A stretch of 64,000 nt of DNA from Pseudanabaena biceps (GTDB lineage: Bacteria > Cyanobacteriota > Cyanobacteriia > Pseudanabaenales > Pseudanabaenaceae), in assembly GCA_013361095.1 (NCBI GenBank), contig JAATWA010000002.1, forward strand, positions 124,001 through 188,000, read 5' to 3'. Shown here piece after piece: positions 33,111-41,336 of this stretch (position 1 is the stretch's first letter; each line of letters opens with the position of its first letter). The translations under genes and the position numbers were made by a program. A model generated the notes under the pieces. That model made no database searches and was not told the origin of the DNA. It was given only the letters and a program-made list of their open reading frames with translations.

Positions 33111-33800
33111 TTAATTTTCATCATGAGATGATAAATTACATTTCAGGATCGAGATACAAGTAATCACCCACAAAAATCCGACCAAATAACCTGCAATCAC
33201 ATCTGTCAACCAGTGAACTCCCAAATATAGACGGCTTAAGCCAATCAATAAAATTAATCCAGTCATTACAGTATAAATTAATCGAGAAGATTGAGGGAAT
33301 TCCGTTGCTAATAGATATGCTAAAAATCCATATACAACCATTGCTCCAAGAGCATGACCACTTGGGAAACTAGAAGATGTCTCTACAATTAGTTGATGCC
33401 ATAGTTGAGGTCGTGGTTTAGCAAAAAAGAGTTTCAACCCCACATTAAGAGCTAGCCCTCCGATACAGGCGATCGCAAATACTTTTATTTGTGAATATTT
33501 TCGCTTTCTCCAAAGCCAGAATGTAGTACCAAAGAAGATTGCAGCCACCATTGGTGGATCTGCTAAACCTGTAATATTGAGCATTATTGAATCTAAAATT
33601 GGGGTTGCTGATTGATGAATCCAAAGTAAAATATTAGTGTCAAAACTAAATGCTTCTCGCTCCCAGACCTCTTGACACAACCACCCCAAGACCATTAATA
33701 GTGCAAGACAACCAACAAAACTAACTAGACCAATACTAGATCCGCGAAAACTGCTCCAAGAATTTAAGCGATTAATCCATACCTTAACTAATTGCTGCAT
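33111..33800 (-). CDS. PAP2-family membrane phosphatase
   Basis: 229 residues, six helices. The three PAP2 motifs are complete: KLFFAKPRP, SSFPSGHALG and SRLYLGVHWLTDV, the last two giving the catalytic His pair. Probably dephosphorylates undecaprenyl diphosphate or phosphatidic acid on the outer face of the membrane. Single gene with no visible link to metals. Confidence 0.92.
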   Translation of the reverse strand: MQQLVKVWINRLNSWSSFRGSSIGLVSFVGCLALLMVLGWLCQEVWEREAFSFDTNILLWIHQSATPILDSIMLNITGLADPPMVAAIFFGTTFWLWRKRKYSQIKVFAIACIGGLALNVGLKLFFAKPRPQLWHQLIVETSSSFPSGHALGAMVVYGFLAYLLATEFPQSSRLIYTVMTGLILLIGLSRLYLGVHWLTDVIAGYLVGFLWVITCISILKCNLSSHDEN

Positions 33801-33896
33801 AGAAAATATTTAGACTGATTATTTGATAGTAAAAATGACTAGAAAGTCATATTTCCCAAAATCTATAATTCAGGGAAATGCTGTAAATTTCGTTTC

Positions 33897-33922
33897 CCCT
33901 AGCGTAAACTAGGGACTTTTTT
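33897..33922 (+). terminator. Plus-strand terminator with no upstream gene
   Basis: CCCTAG, six bases, CTAGGG, then ACTTTTTT. It is preceded at about 33872-33898 by a second small stem (GGGAAA...TTTCCC). No plus-strand coding gene lies upstream (the neighbour is on the minus strand), so it may end a small RNA or mark a lost gene. Confidence 0.55.
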
Positions 33923-34072
33923 ATAAAGATTGATCAAAACCAACGCTGACTACTTCAGGAAATCGAAACACATTTATAAAAAATTGCTTGGCATTTGCTT
34001 CCTTCTCAAAGAGAAACGATTGATATAAGCCATGTTTACTCGCTTGGCTCTTATAGCAATCGCCTCCTAGAG
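33921..34072 (-). pseudogene. 3' fragment of an unknown gene cut by an ISKra4-like element
   Basis: About 49 codons, from LGGDCYKSQASKHG at the IS edge to VVSVGFDQSL and a stop. The open frame continues into the IS end only by chance. I do not recognise the family. The 5' part is not found on the other side of the element, so the IS came with a deletion or rearrangement. Confidence 0.45.
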
Positions 34073-34083
34073 TCGGGAGCATC

Positions 34084-34911
34084 TCAATTAGGCACTGAGT
34101 AATTATACTTAGAAGAATAGAAATAGCCATTAAGATAAGCGCAACGATGTTTCAAAACTTGAGCAACATTGGACTTATTCCACTGAGCGCCAGAAATCTT
34201 AATCCGACGACCAATCTGCTTAACCGTTGATTCAACAGAGCCTGAGCCAATAGTAAGCCCCTGTTGCTGTAGATAACCATACTCAGGGATGCGATGACGA
34301 TGATTGCGTAAATAATCGAGAAAATTGATAGCCCGTTTGAATTTACAGTCTGCGAACAGAATCATAGTCGCCTCAACATCGCCTTGCCAGAGGAAATCTT
34401 CAGCCTTAGTTAGACGGCGCAAAGAACCACCAACATTATAAAGGTGTTCTTTCAAATGATACCAATCGAGTATTTCAAACCTTTGCTCTGAAGGCGCTAT
34501 GGCTGTAAATAAATTCCAGATACCGTCATGTCCATCGCCAAGACAAGAGAATATTTCGGCTAATGGTTGTTTTTGTACCCAATCAACTAAACCTTGATTA
34601 TTGAGAAAATAGGCGGCGATTGTCCCTTGAGCATTTACAGCTTTGTAGTCTTTCCACTCACACTTTTTTCCTTGCTCGGTTCGCAATCTCACTTTCCCGC
34701 CATCAATACTCATCTCTTCTACTGTTTCTGTGGTTGTCATTTCTGGAAATTCCTGCTTTTGGACTAATCGTTGTTGACTGCTGTGACCGATCTTGATTCC
34801 TGTCAATTCTTCAACATTAATCGTGGTTCTGGCGTAGGACTCACTAGCACTTACCAATAGGCAGCATTTTTCTAGTTGTGGGCTTAATCTCGCTCTTGCT
34901 TTTACTTGCAA
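34084..34911 (-). CDS. ISKra4-like transposase, C-terminal frame
   Basis: 275 residues. It contains the catalytic region typical of ISKra4: EEMSIDGGKVRLRTEQG, CLGDGHDGIWNL, EILDWYHLKEHLYN, a tail rich in HRHRIPEYGY and IGSGSVESTVKQIGRR. The same frame extends upstream to about 34960 (KSCIGELKLKSK), so the start at 34911 is only the first Met. The N-terminal part is in the neighbouring frame at 34959-35177. Confidence 0.85.
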   Translation of the reverse strand: MQVKARARLSPQLEKCCLLVSASESYARTTINVEELTGIKIGHSSQQRLVQKQEFPEMTTTETVEEMSIDGGKVRLRTEQGKKCEWKDYKAVNAQGTIAAYFLNNQGLVDWVQKQPLAEIFSCLGDGHDGIWNLFTAIAPSEQRFEILDWYHLKEHLYNVGGSLRRLTKAEDFLWQGDVEATMILFADCKFKRAINFLDYLRNHRHRIPEYGYLQQQGLTIGSGSVESTVKQIGRRIKISGAQWNKSNVAQVLKHRCAYLNGYFYSSKYNYSVPN

Positions 34912-34958
34912 CTTCTTCGCTTGCTTGCTCTTCAGCTTTAGTTCGCCGATACAGCTTT

Positions 34959-35177
34959 TTACTTTTCTTTCTTTCCCTGCTTTTGTCCCACTGCTTTTTT
35001 CGATAAAAAAATTCCCACGTTTGGACTGACGTTTTCCAGCATTTGCTCCCTCACGGCTATTTCTATGCCTTCTAGCGTTTTCAATTGCTCGGCATCTTTT
35101 GTTTCTGCATTCCGATACAGGATTTCCGCGATCTCTCTGGTGCAGGCTTCGAGTCTTGCTTGCTCTTCTGGTGTCAT
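34959..35177 (-). CDS. ISKra4-like transposase, N-terminal frame
   Basis: 72 residues, MTPEEQARLEACTREIAEILYRN-type start and ENVSPNVGIF, then an A-rich stretch (GGAAAGAAAGAAAAG) and a stop. The downstream part continues in the -1 frame, so either a frameshift mutation or slippage on the A-rich run links the two. Confidence 0.75.
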   Translation of the reverse strand: MTPEEQARLEACTREIAEILYRNAETKDAEQLKTLEGIEIAVREQMLENVSPNVGIFLSKKAVGQKQGKKEK

Positions 35178-35252
35178 TTGCTTAGACGGGTTAATTTGTT
35201 ACTATTTTACCTGTGTTTTCTCTTAAGTATTTATACTTAGTGCCTAATTGGG

Positions 35253-35534
35253 ATGCTCCCGATTGAATCTCCCGATGGAGAGCAACTCTTTACTTTTGAA
35301 TATGCCGCTTTGGTGAACGATACTTCTACGACAGTTTTACAGATTTATGCACAGTTAGGAGTAATTCAAGCGATCGGCAATTTACTTCATTCCCGTGAGA
35401 TTGCCCGAATTGCTCAGATTAAGCGATTACGTCAAGATTTGGGACTAAACTTAGTTGGAGCCGCAATGGTATTAGATATGGCGACTGAACTTGCTCAATT
35501 ACGGACAAGACTGAAAGTATATCAATCACAATGA
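35253..35534 (+). CDS. Chaperone modulator CbpM-like protein
   Basis: 93 residues. A MerR-like helical region carries TSTTVLQIYAQLG, then REIARIAQIKRLRQDLGLNLVGAAMVLDMA and a coiled tail, as in CbpM, which inhibits the DnaJ-like CbpA. The start ATG at 35253 lies inside the IS end; the first native residues begin about 35263 (IESPDGEQLFTF). The natural 5' end and any dnaJ/cbpA partner upstream appear to have been lost at the IS junction, so expression is doubtful. Confidence 0.7.
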   Translation: MLPIESPDGEQLFTFEYAALVNDTSTTVLQIYAQLGVIQAIGNLLHSREIARIAQIKRLRQDLGLNLVGAAMVLDMATELAQLRTRLKVYQSQ

Positions 35535-35693
35535 AGTTTCGCAACCCAAAAGAACCTATAGATTGGGAGAATAAGTCTTAGTGGTGTAAAGATTACAGCT
35601 ACTGCAAGCAGAAATTTTCGCATCGTGGACTGACATTATAAAGCATTAGCAAAACGAGATTGAGACCGATAACTTAATAACAATTCAGAGAAA

Positions 35694-38366
35694 ATGATTT
35701 TTATGAAGACATCCACTCAACCTGCTAATTCATCTCAAAAATCTAAACCGAAATCTAAATCTTCAGTAGATTCATCTAGAGAACTTATCAGTATCGCTCA
35801 AAGTAATGTGGATGAAGTTCTGCACTTATTCGATACTGATTTAGAAGGACTAAGTGAAGAAGACGCTAAGAAACGATTAGACAAATCTGGATTAAATGAG
35901 ATTGCCCGCGAGAAACCGATCGCGTGGTATATCCAACTGCTAAAAACGGTGACTAATTCTCTATCGCTTTTACTGATTACCTTGGCGGTGATTTCTTTAT
36001 TGACTGGAAGTGCGATCGCGGCACTGATCATTTTTATCATGGTAATTTTTGGCGGGTTGCTGCGCTTTTCCCAAGAATTTCAATCTAACAAAGCGGCTGA
36101 AAAGCTGCGAGCAATGGTGAGTGTTACGGCAGCCGTAAATCGTAAGGATGATACTCCAAAAAAAGATCAGGGAATAAATGCAGGAAAAGAAATCGCTGTG
36201 AAGCTGCTTGTTCCTGGTGACATCATCTTTCTCTCCGCAGGCGATATGATTCCTGCCGATATCAGGCTAGTTGTGGCGAAGGATTTATTTCTCAGTCAGT
36301 CCACCCTTACAGGGGAATCTTTACCCGCCGAAAAACACGTCGATCTGCCCGATCGCAAGGAGAAAAACCCTCTAGAGCTAGTCAATCTCTGCTTTACGGG
36401 AACAGCAGTAGTTAGCGGTTCGGGAACTGCTGTTGTCATAGAAACTGGCCCTCATACTTATCTTGCCTCATTAGCTAAAACTATTAGTGGGCAGAAACCC
36501 CGCACCAGCTTTGACAAAGCGGTGAATAGCGTCACCATGCTGTTGTTAAGGTTTATGGGAATTATGGCTCCTTTGGTATTTGTGGTTAATGGATTTTCTA
36601 AAGGCAATTGGATTGAAGCTTTCACCTTCAGTTTATCGGTGGCGGTGGGACTTGCCCCAGAAATGTTACCTGTGATTGTCACTGCAAATTTAGCTAAGGG
36701 CGCGACCACTATGTCTGAGAAAAAAGTGATCGTCAAAAATATTGATGCGATTCAAGACTTTGGCTCCATGAATATTCTCTGTACCGATAAAACAGGCACT
36801 CTCACCCAAGATAAAATTGTCTTACAGAAGCACTTAGACCCTTATGGTCAAGAGAGTGTAGATGTCCTCAAATATGCGTATCTCAATAGCTTTTATCAGA
36901 CAGGCTTAAAGAACTTATTGGATATCGCCGTACTCGATCACCATCAAGAACTTCAAGATTTAGACATTGAGAAAAATTACAAAAAGTTTGATGAAATTCC
37001 CTTCGATTTTGTACGTCGTCGGATGTCAGTTGTGGTCGAAGAAAAAGGGGGAAAGCACATTCTGATTTGCAAAGGAGCAGTGGAAGAAGTCCTAAAAGCT
37101 TGCACCCAACTTAAAGTCAATGACCAGATTTTGCCTATGGATCAGTCAGTTCATACTAAGGTTGCAGATTTACAACAAAAACTAAACTCTGATGGGTTAA
37201 GAGTGATTGCTGTCGCCTACAAAGTCATCCCACCCGATCAATCCCATTATGCGATCGCCGATGAGTGTGATTTGATTTTATTAGGTAACATTGCATTTCT
37301 CGATCCGCCCAAAGATTCTGCTGCCGAAGCGATTAAAGCACTCAAACGCAATGGAGTCGAAGTCAAAATTTTAACTGGAGATAATGAAATTATCACTCGC
37401 AAAATTTGTAAAGATGTGGGATTGCCTATCCAAAATGTTTTATTAGGAAGTGATATTGAAGCTTTATCCGACGATCAATTAGCTGAAGTTGCCGCAACCA
37501 CAACTATCTTTGCCAAATTCTCGCCTACCCAAAAAGCCAAAGTTATTCAGGTGCTGCGCCAAAAAGGAAACATTGTCGGATACATGGGCGATGGTATTAA
37601 TGATGCAGCCGCCCTGCGTGAAGCGGATGTGGGCATCTCTGTGGATACGGCTGCCGATATTGCTAAAGAGTCGGCAGATATCATTTTGTTAGAAAAAAAC
37701 TTGTTAGTCCTAGAATCTGGCGTAACTGAAGGTCGGAAGACTTTTGCCAATATTGTTAAATACATCAGAATGGGAACTAGCTCTAATTTTGGCAATATGT
37801 TTAGTGTCTTAGGTGCAAGTGCGCTTCTGCCATTTTTACCAATGCAACCAGTGCAGATATTGATCAATAATCTTCTCTACGACTTTTCACAAACAGGTAT
37901 TCCCTTCGATCATGTAGACAAAGAAGACTTAGAGAAGCCGCCGAAGTGGAAGATTGAGAACATCCGCCGATTTATGATCTTCATTGGTCCAATTAGCTCT
38001 ATTTTTGACTATGCCACCTATGCCCTGATGTGGTTTGTGTTTGGGGCGACCTCTAGAGATAATCAAGCTTTATTTCAAACGGGTTGGTTTGTGGAAAGTC
38101 TGATGACTCAGACTCTGATCGTCCATGTAATTCGCACGGCTAAGATTCCATTCTTCCAGAGTTGGGCTTCTTTACCAATGCTACTAATCACCGCGACTGT
38201 CATGGCAGTCGGGATATATCTGCCATTTTCGCCGATCGCCTCCAGTTTAGGTTTTGTTCCCTTACCAGCCGTTTACTTTCTCTGGCTAGCTTTAATCCTC
38301 ACTTGCTATTGCGTATTGACTCAATTCGTAAAAACTTGGTTTATCAAAAAATATGGATATAACTAA
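35694..38366 (+). CDS. mgtA: Magnesium-transporting P3B-type ATPase (MgtA/MgtB)
   Basis: 890 residues. N-terminal cation ATPase domain (GLSEEDAKKRLDKSGLNE), TGESLPAEK, a helix 4 region with LSVAVGLAPEMLPVIVTANLA typical of Mg ATPases, CTDKTGTLTQDKIVL with the phosphorylated Asp, and GDGINDAAALREADVGISV. The NSFYQTGLKNLLD segment is characteristic of MgtA/MgtB. Imports Mg(II), and in some bacteria Ni(II). Translation may start at 35694 or 35703. The GH65 gene overlaps its last 14 bases. Confidence 0.9.
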   Translation: MIFMKTSTQPANSSQKSKPKSKSSVDSSRELISIAQSNVDEVLHLFDTDLEGLSEEDAKKRLDKSGLNEIAREKPIAWYIQLLKTVTNSLSLLLITLAVISLLTGSAIAALIIFIMVIFGGLLRFSQEFQSNKAAEKLRAMVSVTAAVNRKDDTPKKDQGINAGKEIAVKLLVPGDIIFLSAGDMIPADIRLVVAKDLFLSQSTLTGESLPAEKHVDLPDRKEKNPLELVNLCFTGTAVVSGSGTAVVIETGPHTYLASLAKTISGQKPRTSFDKAVNSVTMLLLRFMGIMAPLVFVVNGFSKGNWIEAFTFSLSVAVGLAPEMLPVIVTANLAKGATTMSEKKVIVKNIDAIQDFGSMNILCTDKTGTLTQDKIVLQKHLDPYGQESVDVLKYAYLNSFYQTGLKNLLDIAVLDHHQELQDLDIEKNYKKFDEIPFDFVRRRMSVVVEEKGGKHILICKGAVEEVLKACTQLKVNDQILPMDQSVHTKVADLQQKLNSDGLRVIAVAYKVIPPDQSHYAIADECDLILLGNIAFLDPPKDSAAEAIKALKRNGVEVKILTGDNEIITRKICKDVGLPIQNVLLGSDIEALSDDQLAEVAATTTIFAKFSPTQKAKVIQVLRQKGNIVGYMGDGINDAAALREADVGISVDTAADIAKESADIILLEKNLLVLESGVTEGRKTFANIVKYIRMGTSSNFGNMFSVLGASALLPFLPMQPVQILINNLLYDFSQTGIPFDHVDKEDLEKPPKWKIENIRRFMIFIGPISSIFDYATYALMWFVFGATSRDNQALFQTGWFVESLMTQTLIVHVIRTAKIPFFQSWASLPMLLITATVMAVGIYLPFSPIASSLGFVPLPAVYFLWLALILTCYCVLTQFVKTWFIKKYGYN

Positions 38367-40932
38367 ACTTCCAACTTCAATGAATACTCCAACCCGCTCT
38401 CATGATTTGATTTATACAGACTGGACACTGATTGAATCTCAATTTGATCCCGCGCAGTTGCGTTCTAGAGAAACCGTATTTACGATTGGCAATGGTTATG
38501 TGGGAACGCGGGGCAGCTTTGAGGAGGGCTACCCAGATGCTTTACCAGCCACCTTAATTCATGGGGTATATGACGATGTGCCTGTGGTTTATACCGAGCT
38601 AGCAAATTGTCCTGACTGGCTATCACTGGTGGTGATCATCAACGAAGAGCGGTTTCGGCTCGATCGCGGCGAAATTATCCACTACGAACGGCAACTTGAC
38701 TTGTGTCACGGTGTCCTGAGTCGATCAGTGCGCTGGCGTAGCCCAATTGGAAATACGGTAGATTTACGGTTTGAGCGCTTTGCTAGTTTGGCAGATGAGC
38801 AGGTATTGGGACTGCGCTGTGAGATTACGCCTGTCGATTTTGATGGCGAGATCGAGGTTCAATCTAGCATCAATGCTTATCCCGACAATCAAGGTTTTGA
38901 CCACTGGGAGCAGCTAGATCGGGGCAAGATAGAACAGGGAGTTTGGCTACAGGTTCGCACTCGCAGTTCTCACATCGAACTCGGCATGGCTGCCAAAATG
39001 ACAGTGAGCGGCACTGATGCGTCATTGGAGGTGACAAATACTCTCGACCATCCCACCTTAATGACCACCTTTTTAGCAACAGTGGGGCAGACTGTCAGCG
39101 TAGAAAAGGTGGTGACAGTGTTTACGTCTCAGGAAGCTCAACTAGCAGTTCATGCAGCGCGAGACAAATTGGCTGACCTGCCATACTATGCAGTTCTGCT
39201 CAGCGCACATCAGCAAGCGTGGAAAGAAGTTTGGCAGCAAAGCGATATTGAAATTGAGGGAGATAGCAAAGCTCAGTTAGCAGTGCGCTACAACCTGTTT
39301 CAACTCTTGATTAGTGCTTGCCCCCACATCACTGATAAATACCCACACAATAGTCGAACTAGTGTTCCTGCCAAAACACTGTCAGGGTTGGGCTACCGTG
39401 GTCACGTCTTTTGGGACACGGAAATTTTTATCCTGCCCTTTTTCACCTTGACGCAACCCGCGATCGCCCGCAGCTTATTAACCTACCGCTATAACACTTT
39501 AGATGGAGCACGGCGTAAAGCATTATATAGTGGGTATAAAGGAGCTATGTTTGCTTGGGAAAGCGCTGACACTGGCGATGAGATGACGCCCCGATGGTCA
39601 CTGTTAAACGATCCCTATGCGGAATCTGTGCGAATCTGGTGCCGCGATCGCGAAATTCACATTAGTGCCGATATTGCCTACGCCGTCTGGCAATACTGGC
39701 AGGCAACAGGCGATGACATTTGGCTGCGAGACTACGGAGCCGAAATCATCCTAGACACTGCTATCTTCTGGGTAAGTCGGGTGGAGTGGAATGATAAGCA
39801 GGAACGGTATGAACTGCGCGGGGTAATCGGAGCCGATGAATACCATGAGCAGGTGAATAACAATGCCTATACCAACCAGATGGCACAGTGGCATCTAGAA
39901 AAGGCGGTGGCAGTCTATGAGTGGTTGCAGCACAAGTTTCCTGATCGCGCTGCTAAATTAGCACAAAGGCTACAACTTACTTCAGAGCAACTGCTGCACT
40001 TCCAAGCGATGATCGTGCAAATGTACATCCCTTACGATGCTAAAACAGGGCTAATCGAGCAGTTTGAGGGGTTTTTTCAGTTAAAAGATATTAACTTAAG
40101 CGACTACGAACCGCGCGATCGCTCGATTCAAGCTGTTTTAGGAATGGACGAAACGAATCAGTCTCAGGTGCTTAAGCAGCCAGACGTGTTGATGCTTCTC
40201 TATCTAATGCGAGATACGCAAGCATTTCTATATCGCCATAACGTACTACAAAAGAACTGGAACTACTACGCTCTCCGCACCGACAGCACTTATGGATCGT
40301 CCCTTTGTCCTGCTATTCACTCTATCCTCGCAGCCAAATTAGATGAAGCAGAAGATGCCTATAAACACTTTATGCAGGCCTCTCTAGTCGATCTCGAAGA
40401 TAGTCGGGGTAATACAGGAGACGGCATTCATGCGGCTTCAGCAGGGGGCGTTTGGCAAGCAGTAGTTTTCGGCTTTGGCGGCATTCAATTAAAGGAAAGC
40501 GGTCCCGTTGCAATTCCCCATCTCCCTCCCACTTGGACTCGCCTCAAATTCAAACTGAACTGGCATGGCATTTGGCATAACTTCGATTTATCACCATCAC
40601 TAGCTCAAGCTCCTGACATTCAGGGCTTCATCTTCGATGTCGATGGGGTTTTAACGAACACTTCCGAATTTCATTATCGCGCTTGGCAGCGACTGGCTGA
40701 TGAAGAAAAATTACCGTTTGATCGACTTGCCAATGAAGCCCTGCGAGGCGTTTCTCGCCGCACATCGCTACTGCACATCATCGGTGATCGCCCTTACTCA
40801 GAATCCGTATTTCAGGACATGATGGAGCGTAAAAACCGCTACTATCTGGAATTTATCCAAACCATTACCCCTCAAGATATGCTTCCAGGAACCGTTGAGT
40901 TATTAAAAGAACTCAACGGTTCCTGGAATTAA
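38353..40932 (+). CDS. GH65 glycoside phosphorylase fused to the start of a beta-phosphoglucomutase
   Basis: 859 residues. Residues about 15-750 are a GH65 disaccharide phosphorylase (maltose, trehalose or kojibiose type) with the catalytic Glu in GADEYHEQVNNNAYTNQM and the phosphate-binding region near GDGIHAASAGGVW. From about 757 a HAD domain begins (FIFDVDGVLTNTSEFHYRAW, nucleophile Asp and acid/base Asp), but the frame stops at 40932 after KELNGSWN. The rest of the HAD domain lies in the +1 frame (40925-41260). Intended pathway: disaccharide + Pi to beta-glucose-1-P, then glucose-6-P in one polypeptide. The frameshift probably leaves the phosphorylase active and the mutase dead. An internal ATG at 38380 is an alternative start. 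Confidence 0.85.
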   Translation: MDITKLPTSMNTPTRSHDLIYTDWTLIESQFDPAQLRSRETVFTIGNGYVGTRGSFEEGYPDALPATLIHGVYDDVPVVYTELANCPDWLSLVVIINEERFRLDRGEIIHYERQLDLCHGVLSRSVRWRSPIGNTVDLRFERFASLADEQVLGLRCEITPVDFDGEIEVQSSINAYPDNQGFDHWEQLDRGKIEQGVWLQVRTRSSHIELGMAAKMTVSGTDASLEVTNTLDHPTLMTTFLATVGQTVSVEKVVTVFTSQEAQLAVHAARDKLADLPYYAVLLSAHQQAWKEVWQQSDIEIEGDSKAQLAVRYNLFQLLISACPHITDKYPHNSRTSVPAKTLSGLGYRGHVFWDTEIFILPFFTLTQPAIARSLLTYRYNTLDGARRKALYSGYKGAMFAWESADTGDEMTPRWSLLNDPYAESVRIWCRDREIHISADIAYAVWQYWQATGDDIWLRDYGAEIILDTAIFWVSRVEWNDKQERYELRGVIGADEYHEQVNNNAYTNQMAQWHLEKAVAVYEWLQHKFPDRAAKLAQRLQLTSEQLLHFQAMIVQMYIPYDAKTGLIEQFEGFFQLKDINLSDYEPRDRSIQAVLGMDETNQSQVLKQPDVLMLLYLMRDTQAFLYRHNVLQKNWNYYALRTDSTYGSSLCPAIHSILAAKLDEAEDAYKHFMQASLVDLEDSRGNTGDGIHAASAGGVWQAVVFGFGGIQLKESGPVAIPHLPPTWTRLKFKLNWHGIWHNFDLSPSLAQAPDIQGFIFDVDGVLTNTSEFHYRAWQRLADEEKLPFDRLANEALRGVSRRTSLLHIIGDRPYSESVFQDMMERKNRYYLEFIQTITPQDMLPGTVELLKELNGSWN
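40888..40923. repeat. Perfect 14-bp palindrome at the frameshift site
   Basis: GGAACCGTTGAGTT, eight bases, AACTCAACGGTTCC inside the coding region, ending exactly where the reading frame slips. A fully matched hairpin in coding DNA here suggests templated repair of a former quasi-palindrome (inference). Confidence 0.8.
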
Positions 40933-41260
40933 AATCGCGATTGGCTCTGCTAGTAAGAATGCACGCGCTGTAATCGAGAAGTTAGGGATTGCCGATCTCA
41001 TTGATGCGATCGCCGATGGCAATAGCGTAGAACTTTCCAAGCCAGCTCCTGATCTATTTCTGTACGCCGCTACTCAGTTAGGACTCGATCCCGCCCACTG
41101 TGTGGTGGTTGAAGACGCTACGGTTGGCATTGAAGCTGCGATCGCCGCAGGGATGTGGTCGATTGGCCTTGGACCTCAAGAGCGCGTTGGCGCTGCCAAC
41201 ATTGTGCTACCAAATCTAATCGGCGTTCACTTAAGCGAGCTACAAACTCAATGGCGATAA
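40925..41260 (+). pseudogene. C-terminal half of beta-phosphoglucomutase, out of frame
   Basis: From GIKIAIGSASKNA through KPAPDLF and VVVEDATVGIEAAIAAG to TQWR and TAA, about 111 codons of HAD motifs II-IV. It joins the upstream fusion protein by a shift of one base near 40924. No start codon of its own is evident. Confidence 0.85.
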
Positions 41261-41336
41261 GCAGGAAACTTGATACAGAAGCCTTTTCAACACAACTAGA
41301 CCTGATTAAAACAAGCTTTTTGGAGAATTAATCGAC

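Larger units (their letters stand above)
34073..35262. mobile_element. ISKra4-like insertion sequence, about 1190 bp
   Basis: Inverted ends TCGGGAGCATC(T/C)CAATTAGG at 34073 and, complemented, at 35262 continue to about 28 bp with few mismatches. They enclose transposase frames on the minus strand. I see no convincing target duplication, and the flanking genes do not join, so later rearrangement is likely. Confidence 0.8.

Noticed and set aside
35531..35650. Short frame overlapping the CbpM stop (MKFRNPKEP...) with an in-frame TAG and a following WCKDYSYCKQKF stretch
   Set aside because: Sixteen codons before the stop, no ribosome site, and no family known to me; could be a decayed small gene but is not supported.
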